A stretch of DNA of 64,000 nucleotides from Prasinococcaceae sp. CCMP 1430 (lineage: Eukaryota; Prasinodermophyta; Palmophyllophyceae; Prasinococcales; Prasinococcaceae). Numbering within the stretch: the first letter of the stretch is position 1; each line of letters begins with the position of its first letter. Location of the stretch: positions 1-64,000 of the forward strand of contig RQSC01000806.1 in the NCBI GenBank assembly GCA_013416795.1, read 5' to 3'. Below the pieces are notes generated by a model that worked only from the letters and a program-made list of their open reading frames with translations, searched no databases and was not told the DNA's origin. The translations under genes were made by a program, and so were the position numbers. Shown here one piece after another: positions 43,590-55,100 of this stretch.

Positions 43590-45765
43590 TTAGGCCTTCA
43601 AGAAGGCCCACTCGGAATCGTCGAGCTTGTGCAGTGAGATGACTATCTTGCGCTTGGCTGGCACGGCCTTGAAGCAGTTGCGAGCGGGTGCAACGGCCTT
43701 GTAGAGCCTCGGGATGTTGAGGTGCCACAGCGCGTTTTCGCTGCGCGCCCACATCTCGAGACTGCGCTCGCCGAAGTGGCAGCGGATGTCCTCCTGCGCC
43801 ACGGGCTCGTCCAGCGATACCGTGACGTCGATCCAGAAGTGCTCCGGCCGTGGAGGGCCGTGCTCCCAGTCATGCTCGCACTGCGCCATCACGTAGTGCT
43901 GCACCTCGCGGCGTGGCAGCGATCGCCATGCATTGCAGCCGCTTGGGTCGGCGGAAAGCAATGACACCAGTAGCTCGCTCTCGCCGCTGCCGCGGTCCAC
44001 GCCGGCCCTGTCGCTCTGATGCGCCTCGCGCCGCGTTGGGGCGCGCGCCGCGGTGCCCAGGAAGTCCGCGCGGAACGCCACCGGGGGCGGCGGCACCCGT
44101 GCGCGCATCTCTGGCGCGCTGGGCAGCTCCTCCGCCTGCAGCGGATCCACGATGGGCAACGGGTGCTGCAGGCCCTTGAGCACGACGTCGGCCGCATGCT
44201 GTATGCCCGGCATCAGCCCGGCGGCTGGCCCCGTCTGCAGCAATGTAAGCGGCCCAATGAAGAACACCGGCGCGTCGGGCCACGACAAATCGGCCTCGAG
44301 CATGGGCATGCCTTTCGCGAGCTCGCATGGGCAGAGCCTGAGAAACTCGCGCAGCGCCGGGTCTGCGGTCACATCGGTACGCGTCCCCGTAGCCAGCCAG
44401 ATGCGGTCGTACGCCTCCTCAGTTCCCGCGACCTCGTCCCAGGCGCCGCACGGGTCGTCCGCGAAGCTCACGCGCCACTGCGCGCCGTCCCAGCGCACGT
44501 CGGCCACGGCGCTTTGCTGGCGCACCTCGAGGTCGCCCTCTCGGATGTGGCCCTGCAGGCGGCGCCACATGTGACGGTTGATGGTGGCACCGCCGCGTGC
44601 GGCAGCCGCGCGCGCGGCGCGCTCCTTCGCGCCTTGGAGGGCGCGAAAGCCCACCAGCTCGCGGTTGCCCATCCAGCGCGGCTCCACCTCGAACTCGCGC
44701 TTCCTCAGCCTGCGGTGCGCTACGAGTGTGCACGCGCCCGCGCCGTGTGACAGCGCGCCGCACGCGAGGTAGGCGCTTTGCATGCCGCCGCCTACTACCA
44801 GCACGCGCCCTCCACCGAGCTCCAGGCCACGCAGATCCACCTCGTCGCCGCGCAGGAGCGCGTGCGCTGGCGGCCTTTGCACGCCCCCGCCGTCGTGGGC
44901 ATTGTTGTTGTAGTTGTTGCTGTTGGCGGAGACGGCGGCCTCAACGCGCCCGACGAACGCCGGCCAGTTGAAGACCTCCGGGCGCATTGCGTATACCACC
45001 GCGCGCGCCACGAACGACGCGCCGGACGCGAGTATCACGCGCACACCACCCTCCGTCAGCCCAAGCCGCTCCCGCTCGGCGTCCCTCAGCGGCACCAAGC
45101 GTCGCAGCTCGTCCCGCAGCACGCGCTCTAGTTGACGGAAGGAACGAGGGGGAGCGCGCCGAGAAGGATCGCGCGCGCGTGATGGTGCATATACGAAGGG
45201 CAGCAACGTGTCAGTGTTCGCGACAAAGCACAGTCGCTGGCATGCGTGGCGCGAGCGCAGCTGCCACCGTCTTACCGCGCACACCGAGCATGGCGTCTGA
45301 TACCATGTACGCACAGAACTCGGCGAAGAGGCGCGCGCCAGGGAGCTCGACGAAGTCTTTCGATGACGCCGTGAGCTCGTCAAGACGGGAGTTGCTCGCC
45401 GCGGCCCCATTGCGCCTGTCTACCACGCCGTTGTCGGCCATCCCGGCGAAGCGCGCGAGGGCGCGCGGGTCGGGGTGTGGGGACTGCGTCACGGGTGAGC
45501 GCACGCAGTCGGATTCGAGGCGCGCGTGCGCGCGCCGCCAGCGCGCGCACCAGCGGCCGCTGGGGTCGACGAAGGCCACGTGGGGGAGGAGGCGGCGCGG
45601 TAGGCGCGCGGCAAGGGCGAGGGCCTCCATCTCGCAGCCGTACACGAGGAGGGGGACGACGCGCGACAGGTCGTGCACCTCCTCACCGCTGCCCGCAGTC
45701 CTCGCCGCGTTGCCGCCGCCGCCGCCACTACCGCCGCCGCCGCCCCCACCGCCGCCGCCGCCCAT
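43590..45765 (-). CDS. FAD-dependent monooxygenase-like protein fused to a C-terminal CS (p23/CacyBP-like) domain
   Basis: Two exons, 45765-45276 and 45127-43590 (intron 45275-45128, GT-AG, phase 1), 675 residues; the join reads SDAMLGVRERVLRDEL. A poly-Gly leader precedes the first nucleotide-binding region (VVPLLVYGCEMEALALAARL, then FVDPSGRW). It continues with SPHPDPRALARFA and a second dinucleotide fold (GGGRVLVVGGGMQSAYLACG). IWLATGTRTD is the ATG-type motif of flavin monooxygenases. This layout resembles lysine/ornithine N-hydroxylase-like flavoproteins. From about residue 590 the text is a CS domain: HFWIDVTVSLDEPV, IRCHFGERSLEMW and VISLHKLDDSEWAFL. That pattern resembles CacyBP/SGT1 CS domains that bind HSP90 or ubiquitin-ligase adaptors. 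Both halves are in one uninterrupted exon, so the fusion is seen directly. Substrate is unknown, and the first Rossmann motif is atypical. Confidence 0.82.
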
Positions 45766-46157
45766 CGTGCCCCGTGCGGCGGTTGCCCAGACCTCGCACG
45801 GCGTGCGCCCAATGGCGCGGGCACGAGCGAGAGCGACCACGCACACACGCACACACACGCACACGCGCAGTGGCGGGTGCGTGGGGGCAACGCGCGCACG
45901 GGGGAACGCGCGGGCGGGCGGACGAACCGGCGCCGCCCGGGCTGCCCCGGGTCTAACTCCACGTATAGGGTATTCTTGCAGGATTCTGAAGACTTATGAT
46001 TTTCTACCCGGGTAATCAGGAGAAGACCCCGGGTACTTGGCACGCACGCATGCTGCTAGGCACGTGGCGGGATGCCCGCCGCGTGCCACACCCCGCGCGT
46101 GCCTCCCTCATCTCCTCCTCCCCCACTTCTTTCCCCCAGCCCTCAGCGCCCGCAGCA
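45766..46157. other. Divergent promoter region (flavoprotein / ankyrin protein)
   Basis: No gene is supported. It holds an ACAC run at 45839-45866 and a lower-GC patch around 45958-46025 that includes ACCCGGGTAATC and CCCCGGGTAC. Confidence 0.55.
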
Positions 46158-47227
46158 ATGTCGACAGTGGCACGCGGCCTGGTCGGCGACATGAAGATCC
46201 ACCGCGCGGTCAACAACGGCGACCTCGACGCCATCGTGAAGGCCGTCGAGGACGGCGCGGACGTCAACGAGGTGCGGTGTGCGCTCGCCGCGCCCTTTCG
46301 AGCGCGCGCGCCCCCGCGCGCACGCACGCCCCCGGCGCTCCCGCCGCTGACGCCGCGCCGCCGCACAGGTCGAGGCGGTACGTGCGATGGAAGGGGGTGC
46401 CTCGGCTGCGCCGCGCCGCGCGGCACTCACACCTCCCGGCGCGGGCCGCGCTCTGCGCTGGCGGCGTGCGTGTGCGTGTTGGGGTGGTTGCGGGGGGGGG
46501 GGGGAGGCGAAGGGGCACCCCAAATTCCGCCGTTATTTTTTGTTTCGAAAGTGTGTTATAAGCTCGTGCTAGCTCACGGGAGAGCTAGACCGGAGCGGTG
46601 CGCGGTGTGTGGGTGCAGCGCAGCTGCGGCGCGTGGGCCCACGCAGGTGCGTGCTCGGGCTGACCGCCGGCGCCTGTCAAACGTCATCGCCGCGCTCATC
46701 CAGGCCGGCAACACGCCGCTTCACAACGCAGCCTACGAAGGCAAGATCGAGGTGGCGCAGGTGCTGCTGCAGATGGGCGCGGACGTGAATGCTCTCAACA
46801 ACGCCGGCGATCGTCCGTGGCACTGGGCGAACAACATGGACAACGAGGCGATGATGGCGTTCCTCGAGAAGAACGGCGCGAACAAGGACCAGGGTCGTGT
46901 GCTGTTGCAGGACCACGTGCCAAAGACCAAGGGTGAGTCAGGGCGACGAGCGCGCGAGCGCCGTCGCGCGAGCGCCGTCGCGCGAGCGCCGCGGGCGCGT
47001 CTACGTCTCTCGTACGTGATCGGCTGATGTGCGCACACCGGTGTCCCTCGGCCCCTGCGCGCGCGCGGCCCTCAATACCTCCCTCGATCTCGCGCGTACC
47101 CTTCGCGACAGACTTCTACGAAAACTACCCCGAGCACCCGCCGCCGCACCCTGAGTACCTTGAGTGGCGCGAGGAGGAGGACCGCAAGTACGAGCAGGAG
47201 AAGCACAAGCTCATCCCGGGCATGTAA
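46158..47227 (+). CDS. Small ankyrin-repeat protein
   Basis: Three exons: 46158-46271, 46704-46932 and 47112-47227, introns GT-AG, 152 residues. The joins read DGADVNEAGNTPLHNAAYEG and PKTKDFYENYPEHPPP. Two to three ankyrin units are visible (KIHRAVNNGDLDAIVKAVED; NTPLHNAAYEGKIEVAQVLL; RPWHWANNMDNEAMMAFLEK). The C-terminal tail is acidic and Pro/Glu-rich (HPEYLEWREEEDRKYEQEK). Ankyrin repeats bind other proteins; the partner is unknown. The first intron is 432 bp and holds an 11-base G run at 46492-46502. The stop is only 25 bp from the stop of the convergent Nudix gene. Confidence 0.82.
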
Positions 47228-47252
47228 CCACACATAGTAGTAAAGAGTATGC

Positions 47253-48287
47253 CTAAAGTCTGCCCGTCTCTCTCAGCCATCGCAAGCCGTGCGCCACGCT
47301 GACGACGCTCGGCGGCAGCATGTCGCCACCGCACGCAATCTCGTCGAGCCTGCTCACGCTGACCTCGTGTACCTCTTTTGTTTCGCGGGTATGCGCATGT
47401 CAGCGGACCGTCCACGACGTGCGATGACGACGCACCCGCCGGAGCGCCTTTCCGACGGCGCTCGCGCTCTCGCGCTCTCAATCTTCTCACGCGCGCGCCC
47501 TCTGACTCACCTATGAGCTCCTCTGCGTCGCGCTGCGCTCTCTCGCCAGCGGCGTCCAGCGCGCGCACATCGCACGCGTATGGCACAAACCGGTTGAGGC
47601 ACCACTTGCCCTCGAGGATACCAGGGTGATCGTCAGGCAGCAGGCGCTGCCAGTTGGTGCCCTCCATGCGCGCCTCCTGCGAGCGTTTTGTGGGGCGAAG
47701 GTGCATTGCGCGTGGACGTGCGCGCGCGTGAGTACATGAGGCACCCACCACGTGCGAACGAGCGCACGGCCAGCGACAGGGAGGGAGGGAGAGAGAGCTT
47801 AGGGGAGGAAGAACACGCTCGGCGAGATAGCGCCGCGGTGGAGGGCACGCACCTCTGCGAGCTCGGCCTTTGCTGCCTCCAGTAGCCCGTCGCTGCCCTC
47901 GCCGTGCCGCCCCGGGTCCCAACCGCCGCAAGGTAGACTCCACACCCATGCGTTTGCACCCTGAGAGTACTCACGCAGCAGCGGCACCGAGCGCGTGCGC
48001 GCGTCGTACCCGAAGACGCATACGAAGCGGAAGTTGCATCGCGGGTGACCGACCACGTCGAAGGCGACTTCTTGTCCCCCGGGATACTGTACTCGACGGT
48101 CGTATACAGTCAGGTAGCGCTTGTATGCGACCTCGTCCTCGCGGATCACGCGGAGCTGCCCGCCATGATCGCTTTCCCCGCCGCCGCCGCGACTGCCGCC
48201 GCCGCCGTTGGCCATCGATGCCGCTCGGCGTGTGCGCGTCGAGAGAGCGACGCGTAGCGTGGGCGAGCGCGAGGCTACGCGCAGCAT
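47253..48287 (-). CDS. Nudix hydrolase, ADP-sugar diphosphatase-like
   Basis: Three exons: 48287-47853, 47676-47511 and 47374-47253, introns GT-AG, 240 residues. The first join completes the Nudix helix (EAAKAELAEEARMEG); the second reads EELIEVHEVSVSRLDEI. From ATG 48287 an Arg/Ser-rich leader (MLRVASRSPTLRVALSTRTR) suggests an organelle transit peptide; ATG 48215 (MANGGGGSRG) would give a cytosolic form. The fold is seen in VAFDVVGHPRCNFRFVCVFG, VPLLREYSQG and VWSLPCGGWDPG. The Nudix box deviates from G-x5-E-x7-REUxEExGU: the Arg of REU is Ala, and the final Gly is Arg, but the metal-binding Glu pair (AELAEEA) is kept. ADP-sugar or similar substrates are inferred from the closest-looking family. 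Confidence 0.8.
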
Positions 48288-48484
48288 GCGGCGGAGTCTG
48301 CGCGCGCGCACGGGCGGCCGCGTGGCACGCCCGCGGAGTGGCGCTGCGGTCGGCGGCGCGCAGCAGAGCCCCCCCCCTACCCACCCACCCACCCACACAC
48401 ACACACACACAAAGCTGCGCAACTGCGAGCGCATTGAGTTGGGGATGGATGCGACTTAGTACAAAATGAATGGGTTGTGGCACT

Positions 48485-50065
48485 CTATGAGCGGCGGCAT
48501 TCCCTCAGGTCCGCCAAGCACGAACCCGTCAGGTTCAGAGTAAGGTCATAGGAGTACCGCAGCCTGTCCGTGCGCTCAAAGGCGAAGTCGAACTTCGCCA
48601 GCATGCGCGCCACGACCAACACCGTCTCGGTGACTCCCAGCCGCGTGCCCAGGCATCCGCGCGGACCCGCACCGAAGGGTAGCCACGCGAAGGGGTGACG
48701 CTCGGTCGCGGCCGCCTCGTCGAGGAAGCGCTCAGGGCGGAAGGAGTCGGGGTCGGAGCCCCACTGGCGCTCGTCGCGGCCGAGGAAGTACGGGGACCAG
48801 CAAGCGACGGAGCCCTCCTCTGTCGCATAGCCGGCGAGTGTCTCGTCGCGCACGCTGCGTCGGCCAATGAATGGCACCGGCGGGTAGAGCCGCAGTACTT
48901 CCTTGCAAGCAGCTGCGACGTACGGCAGTTCCCCAAGCACCGTATCGAGCTGTAATTCATCCAAGCTAGGCACGGCTCGTACCTCTTCGAGTGCCCTCTC
49001 GAGCGCGCGCTCGTTGCCCTGCGCGTGCAGCAAGAACAGCGTGGCGGTGATGGTGCTTGCTGTCGTGTCCGATCCCGCGATCACCAAATCGAAGAGGACG
49101 TACAGGATTTGCTCATCTGGAACCTCTTGATCAAGAAGAACTCCCAGCAGGTCGGCGCGGCCGCTGCTGCCGCCATCCGTGCCGCTCGCGCGCTGCTTTC
49201 TTCGGTCTTCGATGATCTCGAGCACGAGTGCGCGCAGTCGCTCCAGCAGGCCGCCCTCACCCGCCACGCGCGAGTAATTTGAGCTCAGTGCAGGCGACAG
49301 CCGCCACAGCGGTGGGACCTCGTTGGCAGTGGCCACGATGCTCTCGAGGTAGCCCGCGATGACCTCAGAGAGCTCTGCTCGTCTGGACTGATCGACGGAG
49401 TCTGACGCGCCGAAGGTGACGGCGAGGACAACGTCGAGCGTCAGGCGACGTGCCTCCGCGTAAACGTCCTGGCGGCGGGCGACGCCCCCACCCTCCCTCA
49501 CACGCCCCGCGAGCCGCGCCTCAGCCTCTGCCGCCTCCGCCTGAATCGCTACCACGAAGGCGTTCATGCTGACTGGGCTTTCGAACGAGGGCACGCATGC
49601 CACCTTGTTGGCGCGGTGCGCGGCACCCTGCGCGTACACTATGCCACGGTCGAGCCCTAGCGTCGTGAAAAGCTCCACGGAGTATCGCTCGGGGAACGCG
49701 TCCGCCTTTGACACGACGGCCTCGCGCACGCTTTCGGGCGAGAGCAGGAAAACGTAGTCGCCGAAGGGTCCCAACGAGATCCTCGCGACGCCACGCTCGC
49801 CGTAGCCCTCGCGCGCGAGGATGCGCATCACCTGCGCACGCGCGCGAGAGAGAAGGGCGGTCAGATGCATTGGCGGGGAAAGACGCGCTCGGCGTGGGCG
49901 GGCGCGCGGGCGCGCGTCGCTGGTGACGCAGCGGCGACGCCGCACCTCCCACGGCGCGCCACCCCGCGCGAACGCGTAGAGCGTGTCCAGCGCCGAGGGC
50001 GCGGGCAGGGCGGGCGCATCGGTCGCGCACGCGCGCGCCGCGGCCGGCCGCGCGCGCGCCGCCAT
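48485..50065 (-). CDS. Cytochrome P450
   Basis: Two exons, 50065-49946 and 49831-48485 (intron 49945-49832, 114 bp, GT-AG, frame-neutral), giving 488 residues from ATG 50065. Landmarks: I-helix LVIAGSDTTASTITATLFLL with the acid-alcohol pair; K-helix EVLRLYPPVP with ExxR; PERF region DSFRPERFLDE; and heme loop FAWLPFGAGPRGCLG with the cysteine ligand. No N-terminal membrane anchor is visible, and the start is Ala/Arg-rich, so plastid targeting is possible. The overall text is CYP97- or CYP4-clan-like, but I cannot assign a subfamily or substrate. A carotenoid hydroxylase role would be a guess. Confidence 0.9.
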   Translation of the reverse strand: MAARARPAAARACATDAPALPAPSALDTLYAFARGGAPWEVRRRRCVTSDARPRARPRRARLSPPMHLTALLSRARAQVMRILAREGYGERGVARISLGPFGDYVFLLSPESVREAVVSKADAFPERYSVELFTTLGLDRGIVYAQGAAHRANKVACVPSFESPVSMNAFVVAIQAEAAEAEARLAGRVREGGGVARRQDVYAEARRLTLDVVLAVTFGASDSVDQSRRAELSEVIAGYLESIVATANEVPPLWRLSPALSSNYSRVAGEGGLLERLRALVLEIIEDRRKQRASGTDGGSSGRADLLGVLLDQEVPDEQILYVLFDLVIAGSDTTASTITATLFLLHAQGNERALERALEEVRAVPSLDELQLDTVLGELPYVAAACKEVLRLYPPVPFIGRRSVRDETLAGYATEEGSVACWSPYFLGRDERQWGSDPDSFRPERFLDEAAATERHPFAWLPFGAGPRGCLGTRLGVTETVLVVARMLAKFDFAFERTDRLRYSYDLTLNLTGSCLADLRECRRS

Positions 50066-50563
50066 ACGCCTCAGGAGGGGCGAGGAGGGCAGGAGAGGGG
50101 CGCGGAGGAGAGGGGCGCGGAGGAGAGGGAGGGAGGGAGGGAAGGGGACAGAGGGACCGCGCCGCCGCCGCCGCGCGCTGTGCCCCGCCGCGCAACGCAC
50201 GACGCCTTATCCAACCCGCCGCCGCGACTCCATGTTAAGGTTTCGTGACTCCCATGTTTAAGGTATACAAACACTACAGGGTTAACTCTTCGAATCATTC
50301 ATGTGCTCGCGTGACGGAAAAATGCAAGGGGCAATCGATCGCCCGGTGGCGTTTTTGAATTCACAATTCATTTTGACCTCCATATCAGAAAGCATTCGAT
50401 TTCCGCAACTTTGACGCTTGCTGTGTGCAGGGGGAAAAAAACGGGGGGCGAGCCGCGAGGCGCCACAGGGAGAGGCGGGGGCGCCCGCCTGCCCGCCTGC
50501 CCGCCTGCCCGCCTGCCGGCGCCGAGCGACGCCTGCGCGGGCGCGTTGACAGCGGAGGCGCCG
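50066..50563. other. Divergent promoter region (P450 / STE24)
   Basis: No gene is supported. A GGGA-rich tract lies at about 50085-50155 and four CTGCCCGC units at 50488-50519. A TTTTGACCT ... CATATCA element pair is at 50369-50388. Confidence 0.55.
50369..50388. promoter_or_regulatory. Variant of the TTTTGAC/ATATCA element pair
   Basis: CATTTTGACCTCC is followed directly by ATATCAGAAAGCATTCG. The order and words match the pairs at 14658-14697 and 56736-56764, with shorter spacing. It lies between the divergent P450 and STE24 genes. Confidence 0.3.
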
Positions 50564-52100
50564 ATGGGCGCGTTAGTGCGCGCCGCGCTGCCCGAGTGGG
50601 CGGGCGACGCGCTGCTGGGCGCGACCCCGCCGCCGCCGCCGCCGCCGTTCATGGAGGCGGCCCTCTGCGCGACGGTCGCGCTCTGGGTGTTCGAGTCGCT
50701 GCTCGTCGCGAGGCAGATGCGCGCCGTGCGGCGCGCGACCAGCGTGCCGTCCGAGCTCGCAGAGCTTATCAGCGTGGACAAGTTCGCGAAGAGTCGCGCG
50801 TACGAGCTCGACAAGGGGTCCTTTGCGCTCTTCTCCGGGCTGGTTGAGACGGCGCTCAACGTCGCGGCCACTTGCTTTTGTGCGATGCCGCTCGCATGGG
50901 CCGCGTCAGAGGGCGTAGTCGCGCAAGTGCAGGCCGCGTGCGCGCGGTTCGGGCTGGCGGTGACCCTGGAGGGCGAGGCGTGGCGATCGGTGGCCTTCGT
51001 CTTGCTCTTCGAGACCTTCGAATCGGTGATCGCGCTGCCGATGTCTGCGTACCGTACCTTCGTGATCGAGGCACGCCATGGCTTCAACACGCAGACGCTC
51101 ATGACGTTCGTGCTCGACGCGATCAAGGGTTGGCTGCTGCTGCTCGTGCTGGCGCCTCCCATTGTGCATCTGCTCGTGTATGTGTTGCAGATCGGCGGGC
51201 CGATGCTGCCGCTCTATCTGTGGATGTTCGTCGCGGGCTTGCAAATGGTGATGATGACGCTCTACCCCGTGCTCATCATGCCTCTTTTCAACAAGTTTGC
51301 GCCGCTCAGCGAGGGCGATCTGCGCAATTCGCTGGAGGCACTCGCCACTACCGTGGGCTTCCCGCTAGGAGCCTTGCAGGTCGTGGACGGCTCGAAGCGC
51401 TCTTCGCACTCGAACGGTGGGCATCGCGCGACAACCTTGGGCGCCCGCTTCGCGCACCTCGACCCGCACTTCACCCCCAGCGAATGCCCCGGCGCTGACA
51501 CTGAAAACCGGCGCACACGCGCGTGCCCCCTTGACTGTTCATTTGCGGGCTCGCCGGAACCCAGCATACATGTACGGCTTTTGGAGAAACAAGAAAATCG
51601 TCCTGTTCGACACGCTGCTCTCTCAGGCCACGCCTGACCAGATAGCGGCGGTCCTCGCTCATGAGCTCGGCCACTGGAAACACGGGCACACGATGTGGAT
51701 GGCCATCGTTGCGCAGGCGGTCACCGTCGCGCAGTTCGCCGCCTTTTCGTATGTGCGCAATTCGGTGGACCTCTTTCGCTCGTTCGGCTTCGACATTCGC
51801 GAGGGCGAGGCGCTGCCGACGCTCGTGGGCCTCATGCTCTTCTCGCAGCTGCTCACGCCGATCTCTATCCCGCTCACCCTGGTGCTCAACGCTGTGTCGC
51901 GCCGCTTTGAGTATCAGGCCGACGCTTTCGCCGCTGGGCTCGGTTACGGCCAGGACCTTCGCAACGGGCTGATAACATTGCAAGAGGAAAACCTCAGCTC
52001 CGGCGTGGTTGATCCGTGGTACAGCTGGTTCAAACACAGCCACCCCGTACTCCCCGAGCGGTTGGCGGCCATCGAAGATGCGGAGAAGAAGACGCAGTAG
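50564..52100 (+). CDS. STE24: CAAX prenyl protease 1 (STE24/ZMPSTE24)
   Basis: Two exons, 50564-51416 and 51565-52100 (intron 51417-51564, GT-AG, phase 1), 462 residues, the usual length. The join gives SHSNAYMYGFWRNKKIVLFD. The zinc motif is VLAHELGHWKHGH, with the third ligand Glu in RRFEYQADAFAAG. Several membrane helices are clear (ALCATVALWVFESLL; GWLLLLVLAPPIVHLLVYV; LPLYLWMFVAGLQMVMM; LFSQLLTPISIPLTLVL). DPWYSWFKHSHPVLPERLAA near the C-terminus is typical of the family. It is an endoplasmic-reticulum/nuclear-membrane metalloprotease that removes the -AAX tail from prenylated proteins. Confidence 0.95.
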
Positions 52101-52157
52101 GCGCCGCGCCGCGACAGGTGCGACAATTTTTATGATTACATGGCATTGTACATTACC

Positions 52158-55100
52158 TCATCCGAGGGTGATGAAGTGCCTCTCGCGCGGCTGCGGCCAG
52201 GCCTCAACAGGCTTGGGCGGAGGGGTCCCAGGTGGTGACTGTGTTTGTCCGTGGGCGTGTGCGGCCTCCGGCTGCAAGAGGGCCTCGGGCAGCTGCCCTG
52301 GCGGGCTCGCATGCGCCGCCTGTGCGTTGAGCGATGCGCGCCGCTCCATTTCCGCCGTGGCCTCAGCCTCCAATTGCGCTTTGTTGGCGGCCTGGGCTGC
52401 AGCGCCGATCGTATCTAAGTCCCCGACGGGCAAAGTGTGCGAGAGCCCAGGCATGAGCGCGCGTAGCCTGGACAGTTCCGCCTCAAGGTCAGCCACACGC
52501 TTGAGCAACGCATCGCGCTCCGCCATGAGCGAGCTCAGCTGCACCTCACTGCCAGCTTCCTGGCCCCTGAGGGCATCAACTTCACCCTCAAGCGCCGCGG
52601 CCTCATCCTTGAAGTAGCGGAGGGACTTGGTCACAGTCGCGAGCTGCCTGGCGAGCTCGGCGCTCTCCTCCTCCAAATCGTGTGCTTCGGCTTCGAGGGC
52701 GATGGCGCGCGCTTGCGCGCCACGCAGGGCGGCCAATTCCTCGATCAGCCTCGCGATTTCACGCTCGTGGTGAGACACTGTGTCCGCCACCGCATTGCGC
52801 TCTCGCAGCAGTAGCTCGTAGTCCGTGCGTGCCTGCGCCAGCGCGCCTTCCAGCCTAGCGCGCTCTGCTTCCAGTGATGCCCTGGCTGCCTCCGCTTCGC
52901 GCCTGAAGGTATCGTACTCGCCCTGGACGCCCGCGCGTGCCACCTGCTCGTCCCTAAGCAGGCGCTTGAGCTTGGCACGCTTGAGCTTCTCGCGTTTGAG
53001 ATCTTCCTCGTGTCGAGACGCGCCGAGCGCGTACAACTTGGCCTGCAGCTCGTCGATCGTCGACTTGGCGATGCTCAGCTCAGCAGCAAGCCGCTCCGCC
53101 TCATCCCTGGCAGCTCGGAGCTCGCTAGTCGCATCGCCGAGCTGCGCATTGAGCCCTTCGAGCTCACTCGAGAGTCCTGCCGCCCGTGCGGCCGTCTGCT
53201 TCGCTTCTGCATCAGCTTCCTCCCGCAAGCGTGCAAGTTGCGCCTGTGTGTCGTCGTGCTCCGCCTGTTTGGCTGCGAGTGCGTCCTCGAGCTGTTTGCG
53301 CAGAGCGGCGAGCTCCCCCTCACGTGCCTGCGCGGCCCTGTGATCAGCATCCAGCTTGGCGGCCCGATGGGCCTCCGCGGCAAGCTTCTCCTCGAGGGCC
53401 GCGCGCTCCTCCTCAAGCGCCTTCGCCCGCGCCTCCAGATCGCCAACTTTGCCGGTGTTGACTGCCTCGCGCGCCGCGCGTTCCTCGATCTCTGCGCGCT
53501 GGGCTGCGGCGTCCGCTTCGAGCTTCTTCAGTGCCTCCTCCATCGCCGCGCGCTCCGCGGCCGCATTCGCCCTGGCTTCCTCAAGCTCTTCTTGTAGACG
53601 CTCGCTCTCAGCTTGACGCTCGGCAGCCTCACGAGCATGCTTCTCCTCCTGGGCAGCCTTGTCGCTTGCCGCCTGTTTGCGCACAGCCTCGGCCTCGGCC
53701 CGCGCGGCGGCGAGCTCCATTTCGGTCTTCTTGCGCACCTGTTCAGCAGCGGCGGCGCCCTCCTCGCCCCCCTTGCGCAACGCCTCCGCCTCAGCAGCGA
53801 GCATATCCTTGTCCCTGGCGAGCACGTCGAGCTCACGCGCCAAGCGCTCCTGCTCCGCCGTCGCCGCGGCATCGGCGTTGGCCTTTTCCTTCTCAAGCCG
53901 CGCGCGTTCCTTCTCGGCCTCCTTGACGGCGGCCGCGTGCTGCTTCTGCAGATGGGCGAGCTGGGCCGCGGCATCCTCACCCTGCGAGCTCGCTGCCGCT
54001 AGGCGCTCCTGCAGCTCCTTGCCTTCCTTCTCCTTCGCGCGCAACAGCTCACCCTTCTCCTTTGCGAGATTGTCGCGCTCCTGGGCGAGGCGGTCGGCCT
54101 CTGCTTTGGCACGCTTCTCCAGTGCTTGCTTTTCGGCAGCGAGGCGCTTCTGCTCGGCCTCGGCGGCGGCCTTGAGCTCCGCCTTCTCCTTCGATAGCCG
54201 CTCTTGCTCGGCCTTGGCGGCGGCCTCGAGCTCCGCCTTCTCCTTCGATAGCCGCTCTTGCTCGGCCTTGGCGGCGGCCTCGAGCTCCACCTTCTCCTTC
54301 GACAGCCGCTCTTGCTCGGCCTTGGCGGCGGCCTCGAGCTCCGCCTTCTCCTTCGACAGCCGCTCTTGCTCGGCCTTGGCGGCGGCCTGGAGCTTGGCCT
54401 TTTCGCGTTCCTTGGCCGCCTTGAGCTCCGCCTGGCCTTTGCCTGCCGCGTCCAACTCGGCCGCCTTTTCGGCCGCCAGGCGTTTGCCGTTTTTAACAGC
54501 TGCCTCCTTCTCGCGCTCCGCCTCCGCGAGTTTGGCTTCCAACACTGCCTTTTCCCGCGCACATATCTCCTGGGCAGCTTTTGCAGCCTTGGCTGCCTCT
54601 TCCTGCGCCCTCTTGCGCTCCTGCAGATCGGCTGCGAGTCGGTCAATATCTCTCTTCGCGCCCGCCGACATCTCCTCTTTCTCCGCGGCGGCAGCGCTCG
54701 CAGCCTCCGCGGCCTCGGCCGCGAGGCGCTCGCGCTCGACGCGCGCGGCTTCCGCGGCCTCGGCGAGCTCTTTCTGCAGCTTTTCTTTCATGGCCTTGGC
54801 ATTTCCCTCGAGCTCGGCACGCTGGAGCTCTTTGGAGGCCTCGAGATCCTTTTGCTTTTTGGCGGCCTCGTCAGCTTTCTCCTTCGCCTCCCGATCTTTG
54901 ATCGCCTCCATCTCCTTGAGCTGTCTCGCCCATGCCTCGCTAGATTCATCGGCGGACTTCTTGAGCGCCGCCTTGTCCCTCTCAGCGGCTTCCAAGGCGG
55001 CGTCGAGCTCCTGCGCACGCTTGGCGTTCTTCAGCTCGCGCTCGAGCGCATCGCGCAGCTCGTCCTGGAGGCCGTCCGTGACGGACTCCGCGGCCCAGAT

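Noticed and set aside
43590-45765. Bacterial contamination or recent transfer as the source of the flavoprotein
   Set aside because: The gene has a GT-AG intron with a conserved frame join and the same base composition as its neighbours.
54181-54396. CRISPR-like direct repeats
   Set aside because: The units are contiguous, without spacers, and encode coiled-coil heptads in a eukaryotic gene.
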